Source: Flavobacteriaceae bacterium UBA1682
GTDB taxonomy: Bacteria; Bacteroidota; Bacteroidia; Flavobacteriales; Flavobacteriaceae
Assembly: GCA_002320285.1 (NCBI GenBank)
Contig: DCKE01000023.1
Span: 1-64,000, forward strand
Length of the DNA: 64,000 nucleotides
Direction: 5' to 3'
Positions 7,404 to 15,917 of the stretch are shown here, piece by piece. The notes under the pieces are model-generated. The model made no database searches and was not told the DNA's origin. It saw only the letters and a program-made list of their open reading frames with translations. Within the stretch, counting starts at the first letter, position 1. The number at the start of each line of letters is the position of its first letter. The translations under genes were made by a program, and so were the position numbers.

Positions 7404-8669
7404 TTATTTTAAAACCGATTTGACCATGCGGTCATCACCATCAATCTTGTTATTACTGTCTAAATCCAACAACCTGGTCATCAACGGATAGATATGGATA
7501 TTCTCAAATTTTTCGACGCGAGTATTCGCTTTGATTTGTGGTCCCCAAGCGATAAAGGTCGCATTCATATCCGGGTACTGATAGGGATCATATCCATGAG
7601 CCCCCGGACTTGCTTTTTGATTCGAGAAGTAATATGGACTATCTGCAATAAGCACGATATCACCAATTCTTCCAAAATAATCATCTTTAGCTCCAAAATG
7701 GTATTTTTCGGGTACCTCTGTTTTTAGGTATACTTTATAATGTGGTGCTTTAGCAGCTAGGATTTCCTGATAGGTTTGTTGAATTTTATCGGCATCTTTG
7801 ACGAATAAACTCATATAAACCCCTCCACTAACTACGACCATTTCATCGGGATTGACTTCCATCGGCAGTTTTAACAACTGCTCTTGATTGATGGCAGTCA
7901 TTCCGTGATCTGCTACAAACATATAATTGACTTCAAGTCCGGTTTGACCTACCGCTTTGACCAAACTTTTTACAGAAGCATCGATGTATTGCACCGCAGC
8001 TTTGGTTTCTGGAGCATCAGGTCCATAGGTATGTCCGGCATGATCGACTTCTGGAAAGTAAAAGGTGATCAAATGAGGTCGATCTTCTTCGGGTAATCGC
8101 AGCCATTTTACCACTTCTTCAATGCGTTTATCGATGTGTATTTTTTCCGAGTACGGATAATAATACGTTGGCAATACCCCTTGAATAGCCGCTTCTGATC
8201 CCGGCCAATAGTAACAGGCTGTCAACATTTTCTGCTGCTCTGCCAAAGCCCAAATCGGAGTTCCTCCGTACCAAGCAGGATCCAAAACCGCTTTTGCATT
8301 GCGCAAAGAATAACGTTCTTCTATTTTAGGATCGTACATATTGTTCCCTACCAATCCGTGATGCGACGGATACAAACCCGTCACTATGGTATAGTGATTC
8401 GGAAAGGTAACCGATGGAAAAGACGGGATTAATGCCTCCGCCCTAACTCCACTTCGACTCAATTCACTCAAAAAACTCGCCTGGTGTTTTTCAATATAAT
8501 CATGACGAAATCCATCTGCAGAAATCAATATTAAATAAGGCTTTTTCTGTTGCTGTTCGTCATTTTTTCGGTTCGCAACTACAATTTGCTCGTTTTCACT
8601 CTGAGCAAAAGCCGATGAAGATCCCAAAATCACAGTGATCGACAACAGCGATAAAACTAATTTTCTCAT
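7404..8669 (-). CDS. Alkaline phosphatase-superfamily phosphodiesterase / nucleotide pyrophosphatase (NPP-like), exported
   Basis: 421 residues with a Sec signal peptide (MRKLVLSLLSITVILGSSSAFA, cleaved before QSENEQ). The catalytic core matches type I phosphodiesterase/NPP enzymes. LILISADGFRHDY supplies a metal-binding Asp, and SFPSVTFPNHYTIVTGLYP holds the Thr nucleophile in the usual FPNH context. PEVDHAGHTYGPD and VADHGM supply the remaining Asp/His metal ligands, and PGAHGYDP the last His. Such two-zinc enzymes cleave nucleotide or lipid phosphodiesters in the periplasm or at the surface. The substrate cannot be read from sequence. A TAAATTTG -7 box ends 4 bases before the ATG, suggesting a leaderless mRNA. 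Confidence 0.88.
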   Translation of the reverse strand: MRKLVLSLLSITVILGSSSAFAQSENEQIVVANRKNDEQQQKKPYLILISADGFRHDYIEKHQASFLSELSRSGVRAEALIPSFPSVTFPNHYTIVTGLYPSHHGLVGNNMYDPKIEERYSLRNAKAVLDPAWYGGTPIWALAEQQKMLTACYYWPGSEAAIQGVLPTYYYPYSEKIHIDKRIEEVVKWLRLPEEDRPHLITFYFPEVDHAGHTYGPDAPETKAAVQYIDASVKSLVKAVGQTGLEVNYMFVADHGMTAINQEQLLKLPMEVNPDEMVVVSGGVYMSLFVKDADKIQQTYQEILAAKAPHYKVYLKTEVPEKYHFGAKDDYFGRIGDIVLIADSPYYFSNQKASPGAHGYDPYQYPDMNATFIAWGPQIKANTRVEKFENIHIYPLMTRLLDLDSNNKIDGDDRMVKSVLK

Positions 8670-8673
8670 AATT

Positions 8674-8681
8674 CAAATTTA
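8674..8681 (-). promoter_or_regulatory. -7 box TAAATTTG for the phosphodiesterase gene
   Basis: A perfect match to the Bacteroidota TAnnTTTG consensus on the minus strand, 4 bases before the ATG at 8669. I find no clear TTTG -33 element at the right distance. Confidence 0.45.
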
Positions 8682-8795
8682 ATCCATTTTATATAAACCG
8701 ATATTAAGTCGGCGTTAAACTTCCAAACTGTTCAATTTTTTTATAGGATCGCAGAATTATCTTTACTTTTACCTGTTGAAAAAAGCCGCTACTTT

Positions 8796-10085
8796 ATGAA
8801 AATCCAGTCCGAAAGAATTTTAATACGCGAATTAAATACCGGTGATAGCACTGATCTCTTTTTAATTTATTCGGATAAGGAGGCGATGAAGTTTCGGCAA
8901 ACAGCTCCACTTCTATCTTTAGAAGACGCTGTACAAACGATAGAACGCGCCCGTAGAGATATCGAAACGCGCACTACTTTTAGATGGGCGATCATCAGTC
9001 TCGAGACAGCGAAACTTATGGGCACCGTTGTCTATACCCCTAAAGATTTGGGCACCGTCGAAATCGGTTATTCCCTAGGAAGGGAATTTTGGGGTAGCGG
9101 ATATGCCACTGAGGTTGTCGGTTTGCTCGTGAGGTATTTACAACAAACAGGCTACCACAAGATCCTAGCACGTACTGCCACGGAAAATTTGGCTTCACAA
9201 CGCGTTTTACTCAAAAACCAATTCACTTTAATTCCCTGTACCTCACATCAGTTGTGGTATGAACTCCAAACGGTAAAAACACTAAAAAGTACGATCAGTA
9301 TTTTGGGTTGCGGCTGGCTAGGTATGCCTTTAGCACAACATTTAGTAAGTTTGGGACATGTTGTAAAAGGTTCTACGACGAGCTCCGCAAAATTGTCGGT
9401 ATTCAAGGATTCGGGAATCATTCCTTTTCTAATCAACTTAGACGATCCTTGCACAGATCAGGCGCAACTGCACGCTTTTTTAGATCGCAGCGAAACCCTG
9501 ATCATTGCCATTCCGCCGCGTTTTAAGCATGCGAATCTGGCCTATCACTTGCAAATCGAACAGTTGCTTCCCCTTATCCAACAAAGCGCTGTAAAGCGAG
9601 TTTTTTTAACCAGCTCTACTTCTGTCTACGGTTGTCAAACGGCCTTAATAACCGAAACGACTCCAACCGCAGCCGAGTCGGAAAGCGGTCAGCAGATCGT
9701 TTTGGCCGAAAACCTGTTACTCGATCAGAGTTCTTTGAAAACGACCATCCTGAGACTGGGCGGTTTGTTTGGACCAAATAGACATCCCGTTACATTTCTA
9801 ACGCAAAAATCCGAATTCGAAAATCCGGATTTAAGTGTTAATATGGTACATCTAAACGATGTTATTGCGCTGACCACACAATTGTTAATTCAAGATCAAC
9901 ACCAGCAGACAGCCATTTATAATTTAGTAGCTCCTTATAACCAAACCCGAAAACAGTTTTACGAACGCGCCGCAAAGGAGCACGGACTACAACTGCCCCC
10001 AGATACCATTACAGATTGGAGTTTACAGAAGAAAGTCTGTGGTGATTGGGTTGTTCGACAAACCAATATACCCTATCTGTTTTAA
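8796..10085 (+). CDS. GNAT acetyltransferase-NAD(P)-binding SDR/epimerase fusion (YeeZ-like C-terminus)
   Basis: 429 residues. Residues 1 to about 150 are a RimJ/RimL-type GNAT: start IQSERILIRELNTGDSTDLF, core LGTVEIGYSLGREFWGSGYA, then ATENLASQRVL. Residues about 163-429 are a Rossmann-fold protein opening with ISILGCGWLGMPLAQHLVS, followed by TSSTSVYGC and LRLGGLFGP. This resembles YeeZ-type NAD(P)-dependent sugar epimerase homologues. In related genomes I expect these as two proteins. Here the junction ELQTVKTLKSTISILG is one open frame with no stop. A -7-like TATCTTTA lies about 30 bases upstream. Functions of both halves are inferred from fold only. A sequencing indel joining two genes is possible but would have to remove a stop cleanly. 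Confidence 0.82.
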   Translation: MKIQSERILIRELNTGDSTDLFLIYSDKEAMKFRQTAPLLSLEDAVQTIERARRDIETRTTFRWAIISLETAKLMGTVVYTPKDLGTVEIGYSLGREFWGSGYATEVVGLLVRYLQQTGYHKILARTATENLASQRVLLKNQFTLIPCTSHQLWYELQTVKTLKSTISILGCGWLGMPLAQHLVSLGHVVKGSTTSSAKLSVFKDSGIIPFLINLDDPCTDQAQLHAFLDRSETLIIAIPPRFKHANLAYHLQIEQLLPLIQQSAVKRVFLTSSTSVYGCQTALITETTPTAAESESGQQIVLAENLLLDQSSLKTTILRLGGLFGPNRHPVTFLTQKSEFENPDLSVNMVHLNDVIALTTQLLIQDQHQQTAIYNLVAPYNQTRKQFYERAAKEHGLQLPPDTITDWSLQKKVCGDWVVRQTNIPYLF

Positions 10086-10146
10086 ACACATGGAACAAAG
10101 CAATTCTGCCCTCTGCTTTTCAGTAAAACCTCGTGCCGAAGTTATG

Positions 10147-11304
10147 TTATTTATCGTCTTTGATGTCGTCCGCTATATCGCTATCGTCATCAGTATCTTT
10201 TTCCTGATTTTTAAAGATTTTAGTTATGGTTTTATTGAATAAGGGTGTTTCATTTTCCTCTTCACCCAATAAGAATCCCCACGGTCTCAAGTCTTGAACA
10301 CGGTCAAAAACGATTTTCATAATGGCTAATACGGGTATCGTAAGTAACATACCCGATATACCCCAAGTCATCTCGCCAATAACCAGTCCTAAGATCACCA
10401 CTAAGGAGTTGAGTTTCACTTTGGAGCCCACTACTTTTGGCATGATTAAGTTTCCATCGATGGCGTGAATCACTACTATAGCAACTACTACCAACAATAC
10501 ATGACTGGCCGAGGTCGTAGCAAAAGTAATGATGACACCAATGACTAATGCCATAAATATTCCGATATACGGTAAGATATTGAGTACTCCCGTCAAAATC
10601 GCCAACATAAAATTGTATTTAACTCCAATAATCGAATAGGCTATAAAGGCCAATACCGTCACAATAACCATTTGCAACAACAGTCCAATCAAGTATCTTT
10701 TGACCATCACCTGAATTTGAATGATTACATCCAATACCACATCCTGATGTTTATCTCTAAATACGATGACCAAGAACTTAACGAGATGTCTTCTATACAA
10801 CAACAGAAACAGCGTATACAAAAAGGTAAAGATCAACAACATGATTACACTGGATATGGAGCTCAACATCTTGGCCAACATATCGGTTCCTGTACTGATT
10901 GATTTGGATGCCGTTTCGGTAATATAATTCAACTGGCTGTTTTGTTCGATTCCAAAATGATCTTGTACCCAAAGTTGCAAAGAGGTAAACGAATCGAGCA
11001 ATTGCTGCTGGAAAGCCGGCCAATCGTCTGCGAGCTTCGTCATTTGCATCGCCAACAGATATATAACCAGGATAATAATACCCGTAAAAAGAACCGTAGC
11101 AACTATAGCTGCTAGCGAACGGGGAAATCGCAATTTTTTTTCTAAGAATCCGCAGAAGGGAACTAGTAATGTAGAAAACAACAATCCCAAAATAATGGGT
11201 ACCAATACATTTTGTCCTAAAACACTTAGATATCCCAGTATAACAATGCTAATCAGGACACAAGATAATTTTAAATAAAAGGGTAACTCGGATTTTAATC
11301 GCAT
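10147..11304 (-). CDS. AI-2E family transporter (PerM-like permease)
   Basis: 385 residues from ATG at 11304. An upstream in-frame ATG at 11385 would add 27 basic residues that do not look like the family. Seven to eight hydrophobic segments are visible, starting LKLSCVLISIVILGYLSV and VPIILGLLFSTLLVPFCGFL. The conserved tail of the family follows: GVLNILPYIGIFMALVIGVI and NLIMPKVVGSKVKLNSLVVI. The C-terminal cytoplasmic end is acidic (DTDDDSDIADDIKDDK). Despite the family name, most members have unknown substrates; ion antiport and peptide or autoinducer export have been reported for some. It is convergent with the GNAT-SDR gene, with 61 bases between stops. Confidence 0.88.
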   Translation of the reverse strand: MRLKSELPFYLKLSCVLISIVILGYLSVLGQNVLVPIILGLLFSTLLVPFCGFLEKKLRFPRSLAAIVATVLFTGIIILVIYLLAMQMTKLADDWPAFQQQLLDSFTSLQLWVQDHFGIEQNSQLNYITETASKSISTGTDMLAKMLSSISSVIMLLIFTFLYTLFLLLYRRHLVKFLVIVFRDKHQDVVLDVIIQIQVMVKRYLIGLLLQMVIVTVLAFIAYSIIGVKYNFMLAILTGVLNILPYIGIFMALVIGVIITFATTSASHVLLVVVAIVVIHAIDGNLIMPKVVGSKVKLNSLVVILGLVIGEMTWGISGMLLTIPVLAIMKIVFDRVQDLRPWGFLLGEEENETPLFNKTITKIFKNQEKDTDDDSDIADDIKDDK

Positions 11305-11385
11305 GATTCGTCGGTTTAAGAGGAGTTTATACCAAGTTAATTTACACAAAAAAGTTCTAACTTCAATATTTTTCTTAATTTTCAC

Positions 11386-11423
11386 AAAAAAAGCCTTTAG
11401 AAATTCTTCAAAAGGCTTTTTAA
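11386..11423. terminator. Intrinsic terminator of the scoA-scoB operon
   Basis: AAAAAAAGCCTTT and AAAAGGCTTTTT form a stem with an approximately 11-nt loop, 18 bases after the scoB stop. Confidence 0.7.
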
Positions 11424-11440
11424 TTTAATAATATAAGGAA

Positions 11441-12097
11441 TTAGTCCATCTTCATTTCAGGAATTTCTCCTTCGATAATCAGGTCTGCTTCCGTTGCTTT
11501 GATGATGTCTTCTACGGTAACCCCTGGAGCGCGCTCTAAAAGTTTAAAACCTTTATCGGTTACTTCCAAAACAGCCAATTCCGTAACAATTTTCTTTACA
11601 CAATTCACACCGGTAAGCGGTAAGGTACATTCTTTTAATATTTTTGATTCTCCGGCTCTATTGACATGCATCATCGCTACGATGATGTTTTCTGCAGAGG
11701 CCACTAAATCCATGGCACCCCCCATTCCTTTAACCATTTTACCGGGAATTTTCCAATTGGCGATATCCCCTCTCTCATTGACTTCCATAGCTCCTAGAAT
11801 CGTCAAGTCCACGTGTTGACCGCGGATCATACCAAAACTCGTTGCCGAATCGAAAAACGAACCTCCCGCTAATACGGTTATCGTTTGTTTACCCGCATTG
11901 ATTAAATCCGCATCTTCTTCGCCTTCAAAAGGAAAAGGTCCCATACCTAAAACACCGTTTTCACTCTGAAACTCCACATCCATTCCCTCAGGAACATAAT
12001 TGGCTACTAAAGTCGGTATTCCGATTCCTAAATTGACGAAATAACCGTCTTTTAATTCTTGTGCAATTCGCTTAGCGATGCCTACTTTATCTAACAT
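11441..12097 (-). CDS. scoB: 3-oxoacid CoA-transferase subunit B
   Basis: 218 residues from ATG at 12097. The longer frame back to 12142 adds 15 atypical residues. Family features seen: IAKRIAQELKDGYFVNLGIG, then EFQSENGVLGMGPFP, whose Glu in SENG is the residue that forms the glutamyl-CoA intermediate. FFDSATSFGMIRGQHVDLTI and the conserved MVKGMGGAMDLVASA follow. With subunit A it moves CoA between succinate or acetate and 3-oxoacids such as acetoacetate, in ketone-body or butanoate metabolism in the cytoplasm. It is encoded 87 bases after scoA, and a terminator follows. Confidence 0.94.
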   Translation of the reverse strand: MLDKVGIAKRIAQELKDGYFVNLGIGIPTLVANYVPEGMDVEFQSENGVLGMGPFPFEGEEDADLINAGKQTITVLAGGSFFDSATSFGMIRGQHVDLTILGAMEVNERGDIANWKIPGKMVKGMGGAMDLVASAENIIVAMMHVNRAGESKILKECTLPLTGVNCVKKIVTELAVLEVTDKGFKLLERAPGVTVEDIIKATEADLIIEGEIPEMKMD

Positions 12098-12184
12098 AAT
12101 TTTTGATTCAATGGTTAACAACTCCAGATCTACTGCTACCAAACTAGGGTTTGTAAGCGATACATCCGTTTTTAAAATAGTTAC

Positions 12185-12886
12185 TTATGATTTTGAACGC
12201 ACCGTACGTTGTTCGATTCTCTTTTCATATTTCTCCCCTTGGAAAATACGCTTTACGAAAATGCCAGGTACGTGAATCTCGTTAGGATCTAATTGTCCAG
12301 CCGGAACTAATTCTTCTACTTCAGCAATGGTAATTCGAGCTGCTCCTGCCATACACGCATTAAAATTACGAGCAGTGCCCTTAAAGATCAGATTACCCGC
12401 CTCGTCGCCTTTCCATGCTTTGACAATAGCAAAGTCCGCATCAAAAGCGTGCTCTAATATATGTGGTTTACCATTGAATACGCGAACTTCCTTACCTTCT
12501 GCTACCTCAGTTCCATATCCAGCTGGTGTAAAGAATGCCGGTATACCCACTTGTGCTGCTCTACATTTTTCCGCTAGTGTTCCCTGTGGAGTTAATTCCA
12601 CATCCAATTCACCAGACAACATCTGTCTTTCGAATTCTGCGTTTTCACCCACATAAGAGGATATCATTTTTTTTATTTGTCTCTTTTTCAAAAGCAATCC
12701 CAATCCGAAATCATCAACTCCAGCATTGTTGGAGATACAAGTCAGACCGCTTATATTTTTTTTCACCAACTCGTTAATGCTATTCTCAGGAATGCCACAT
12801 AATCCAAATCCACCAAGCATAATAGTAACGTTATCGGTAATGTCTTGCAAAGCAACTTCTACATTTGCAACTCTTTTATTTATCAT
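12185..12886 (-). CDS. scoA: 3-oxoacid CoA-transferase subunit A
   Basis: 233 residues. The glycine-rich TIMLGGFGLCGIPENSI near the N-terminus and GIPAFFTPAGYGTEVAEGKE in the middle are the CoA-binding signatures of subunit A. KAWKGDEAGNLIFKGTARNFN follows. It pairs with scoB downstream to make the heteromeric transferase (see scoB). The C-terminus (KYEKRIEQRTVRSKS) is basic. It is the first gene of a two-gene operon. The space to the PBP1A gene downstream of which it lies contains a terminator. Confidence 0.94.
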   Translation of the reverse strand: MINKRVANVEVALQDITDNVTIMLGGFGLCGIPENSINELVKKNISGLTCISNNAGVDDFGLGLLLKKRQIKKMISSYVGENAEFERQMLSGELDVELTPQGTLAEKCRAAQVGIPAFFTPAGYGTEVAEGKEVRVFNGKPHILEHAFDADFAIVKAWKGDEAGNLIFKGTARNFNACMAGAARITIAEVEELVPAGQLDPNEIHVPGIFVKRIFQGEKYEKRIEQRTVRSKS

Positions 12887-12920
12887 AACTAATTGGTTTA
12901 ATTAATTTGGTTAAAATTAT

Positions 12921-12953
12921 AAAAAAAACGCCTTTAAAAAAAGGCGTTTTGGT
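12921..12953. terminator. Intrinsic terminator after the PBP1A gene
   Basis: AAAACGCCTTT-aaa-AAAGGCGTTTT, with A and T runs on both sides, immediately after the stop at 12958. Confidence 0.8.
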
Positions 12954-12957
12954 TATT

Positions 12958-15255
12958 TTAAAAATCGAATTCTTCTGTGCTAATTCCTACAGAATCGGTT
13001 TCTGTCTCTACAACGTCGGCTTTCCAGCAATCGACCTTAATCGATAGATTCGCCGGTCGTTCAAATTGACCTTTCGACACTTTTAGATCGGGATCTGCAT
13101 AACATTTTTTCATAAAAATCCCCCATATCGGCAATGCCATAGTAGCTCCTTGCCCGTATAAAGTAGTTCTAAAGTGGGCTGCACGATCTTCGTTACCCAC
13201 CCAAACACCTGTGGCTAAATTTGGAACCATTCCAATAAACCATCCATCACTATTGTTTTGACTGGTTCCCGTTTTACCGGCAATCGGATTGGTGAATTTA
13301 TAAGGGTGTCCCGTTACTCGAGCATAACCCGAACCGCCGCTTCCCGTTCGCAAACGAATACCGGAACCGGATTCGGTAACTCCTTCTAACAATTTGACTA
13401 CGGTATATGCCACGTCTTTACTCAATACATCTTTAGCTTCCGGAACCGCATTGTACAGAACAACACCATTTTTATCAGCTATCCTCATAATAAACTGCGG
13501 TTTGATATATACCCCTTGATTCGCAAAAGTACTGTAGGCCGCAACCATATCCGAAACCGTAATTTCAACAGCTCCTAAAGCAATTGCGGGTTGTTGTGGG
13601 ATTTCGGATTTCACTCCCAAATCTCTAGTCATATCCACGACAGCTTTTGGTCCTACTTTATCCATTAATTTTGCCGTAACCGTATTCACTGAATTGGCTA
13701 AAGCCGCTTTTAATGTCATGATTCCTCTATACGATCTTGAAGAGTTTTGCGGAGACCAGTCTGCACTGATTCCGTATCGTCCTTTAGGCATCGTAAACGG
13801 TGAATCGATAATCGAGTCACAAGGAGAATAGTGTAACTGCTCTATAGCCGTTGCATAAACGAAAGGTTTGAAGGTAGATCCTACCTGTCTCGCTCCTTGG
13901 GCAACGTGATCGTATTGGAAATGTTTGTAATTGATACCACCCACCCAAGCTTTAATGTTTCCCGTTTGTGGCTCCATAGCCATCAAACCGGTTTGCAAAA
14001 AGTGCTTGTAGTAGATAATTGAATCCCTAGGTGTCATGATGGTATCGCGCTCCCCTTTCCAGGTGAAAATACGCATATCGGTTTTTTTATTGAAAGATGC
14101 CAAGATATCGGCTTCCGATTTGCCTTGTTCCTTCATCTGTCTCCAACGCTCTGAGTTTTTCATTGCGCGGTTTAGGATACTCTCAATTTCACCCTGATTT
14201 AATTTCAAAAATGGCGCTGTTTTATTCGTTTTATTTTGAAGGAAAAACTCTTCCTGCAAATTAGACAAATGCTCCGTAACCGCTTCTTCCGCATAACGTT
14301 GCATTTTGGAATCGATAGAGGTATAAATCTTAAGTCCATCGCGGTAAATATCGTAAGTCGATCCGTCTTTCTTCGGATTCTCCTTTACCCATCTTCTCAT
14401 AAAGTCGCGCAAATATTCTCTAAAATAAGTTGCAATACCGTCTTTATGGGTTTCCGGAGTAAAGTGTAAAGCCAGTGGTTTATCTTGGAACTTTAATTTC
14501 TCTTCTTCGGTTATAAAGTTGCTTTTCGCCATTTGATGCAATACGACATTTCGTCTATTCTGAACCAATTCTGGACGTCGTACTGGATTGAAGTACGAAG
14601 GATTCTGAAGCATCCCTACAAACATAGCTGCCTCATCAATCGTAAGATCTTTGGGTTCTTTTCCGACATAAACACGGGTTGCAGAACGAATTCCAACCGC
14701 ATTATTAACGAAATCTGCCTTGTTCAAATACATGGTGATGATCTCTTCTTTGGTATATTGACGCTCCAATTTCACGGCAATAACCCATTCTTTTGCCTTT
14801 TGAGCAATTCTTTCAAAAATATTTCGCGAACCTTCTCCGTGAAACAATAATTTGGCTAACTGCTGGGTGATTGTACTGGCTCCACCGTTACTACCCACCG
14901 ACGTTAAAGCTCTTAAAGTACCACGCGCATCTATACCCGAATGTTCGTAGAAACGCTCATCCTCAGTAGCTACTAATGCCTTGACTAAGTAGTCGGGTAA
15001 ATCGTCAAATTTAACCGGAACACGATTCTCTAAATAAAATTTTCCCAAGGTTTTTCCATCGGAAGAAATAATCTCTGTTGCAACGTTACTCGCCGGATTT
15101 TCAAGTTCATCGAATGTAGGCATCGCTCCAAATACACCCCATGAGGCGAAAAGGAAAAATAAAATAATGGCTGTCATTCCCCCTACAAATAAAATCCAAA
15201 ACCATTTTATATAGGCCCCAAATTCACTGGGTTTTGTAACTTGTTGTTTTTTCAT
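12958..15255 (-). CDS. Class A penicillin-binding protein 1A (bifunctional peptidoglycan synthase)
   Basis: 765 residues. A single TM anchor occupies about residues 17-42. The GT51 transglycosylase domain has the catalytic EDERFYEH (Glu98) and GGASTITQQLAK. The transpeptidase domain has STFK at 460-463 (Ser460 nucleophile), SVNTVT as the SxN motif and KTGTS starting at 661. It polymerises lipid II and cross-links peptides on the periplasmic side of the inner membrane. It is the last gene of a ricT-gldH-PBP1A run on the minus strand, an arrangement I associate with flavobacteria. 170 bases without a visible hairpin separate it from gldH. The symbol (ponA/mrcA) is left open. Confidence 0.93.
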   Translation of the reverse strand: MKKQQVTKPSEFGAYIKWFWILFVGGMTAIILFFLFASWGVFGAMPTFDELENPASNVATEIISSDGKTLGKFYLENRVPVKFDDLPDYLVKALVATEDERFYEHSGIDARGTLRALTSVGSNGGASTITQQLAKLLFHGEGSRNIFERIAQKAKEWVIAVKLERQYTKEEIITMYLNKADFVNNAVGIRSATRVYVGKEPKDLTIDEAAMFVGMLQNPSYFNPVRRPELVQNRRNVVLHQMAKSNFITEEEKLKFQDKPLALHFTPETHKDGIATYFREYLRDFMRRWVKENPKKDGSTYDIYRDGLKIYTSIDSKMQRYAEEAVTEHLSNLQEEFFLQNKTNKTAPFLKLNQGEIESILNRAMKNSERWRQMKEQGKSEADILASFNKKTDMRIFTWKGERDTIMTPRDSIIYYKHFLQTGLMAMEPQTGNIKAWVGGINYKHFQYDHVAQGARQVGSTFKPFVYATAIEQLHYSPCDSIIDSPFTMPKGRYGISADWSPQNSSRSYRGIMTLKAALANSVNTVTAKLMDKVGPKAVVDMTRDLGVKSEIPQQPAIALGAVEITVSDMVAAYSTFANQGVYIKPQFIMRIADKNGVVLYNAVPEAKDVLSKDVAYTVVKLLEGVTESGSGIRLRTGSGGSGYARVTGHPYKFTNPIAGKTGTSQNNSDGWFIGMVPNLATGVWVGNEDRAAHFRTTLYGQGATMALPIWGIFMKKCYADPDLKVSKGQFERPANLSIKVDCWKADVVETETDSVGISTEEFDF

Positions 15256-15425
15256 ATACTGTTGTTGTTGTTTCTCTGCTTTTCCTTTGAAATAGCCATA
15301 CTCATACCGAAGTTGACACTATCGATCCCCTGTAATCACCACTTCTATATTCTTTTTATTATCGTTGTTCAAATAGTCTAAAATGGATTTCACGCTTCAT
15401 GGCGCATTATCCAATCCAGTACTGT

Positions 15426-15917
15426 TTAGTTGGCATGCTCAATTCTTAGGCCAATTTCTGAAATCCCATCTAAAACCTCTACTCCTCCAACCTTACCAGA
15501 CTCTCGAACGGCTTGTTGAATCTCGAAATTGTAGGTTCCGGCTTGTTTAAACTGAAATCCCTCTTTAAGCCACAATTTGTTTTCTTTGACATCTGTAAAT
15601 CCAGTCCCCAATAGCGATCCATCTGCATTGGCCATCTGAAACTCCAACGTATCTACCAATACTGCTGCATTGGGTTGCTGAATTTTCAAAATCACGTACA
15701 GATTGTTGAAGGGATACTTTTTATTGTTGCGAACGTTTAAAAACAAATTGTATGAACCCAAACTATCTTGCTGTTCAACAACAAACTTTTTAACATCGTT
15801 TTTATTCCATGCGGAACCAACCGTTTGGTATTCATCGAAAAAACTCTTTTTGTCGCATGAAGCAAAAACAAAGAGTAACGCGAACCCTGCTAAAAGAATA
15901 TTATTTCTTAGGAGCAT
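15426..15917 (-). CDS. gldH: Gliding motility lipoprotein GldH
   Basis: 163 residues from ATG at 15917. A lipoprotein signal LLAGFALLFVFASC-DKK places the lipidated Cys at about position 20. The mature part matches the GldH pattern: FFDEYQTVGSAWNKNDVKKF, then LNVRNNKKYPFNNLYVILKI, and a C-terminal EIGLRIEHAN. GldH is required for gliding and works alongside the type IX secretion/gliding apparatus in the envelope; its exact molecular role is unsettled. Its start overlaps the 3' end of ricT by 17 bases, so translation is probably coupled. A start 48 codons upstream would lie within ricT and encode a very basic, non-homologous leader, so I reject it. Confidence 0.88.
   Translation of the reverse strand: MLLRNNILLAGFALLFVFASCDKKSFFDEYQTVGSAWNKNDVKKFVVEQQDSLGSYNLFLNVRNNKKYPFNNLYVILKIQQPNAAVLVDTLEFQMANADGSLLGTGFTDVKENKLWLKEGFQFKQAGTYNFEIQQAVRESGKVGGVEVLDGISEIGLRIEHAN

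Noticed and set aside
10039..10242. 67-codon plus-strand frame after the GNAT-SDR gene
   Set aside because: It overlaps the ends of two well-supported genes and has no features of its own.
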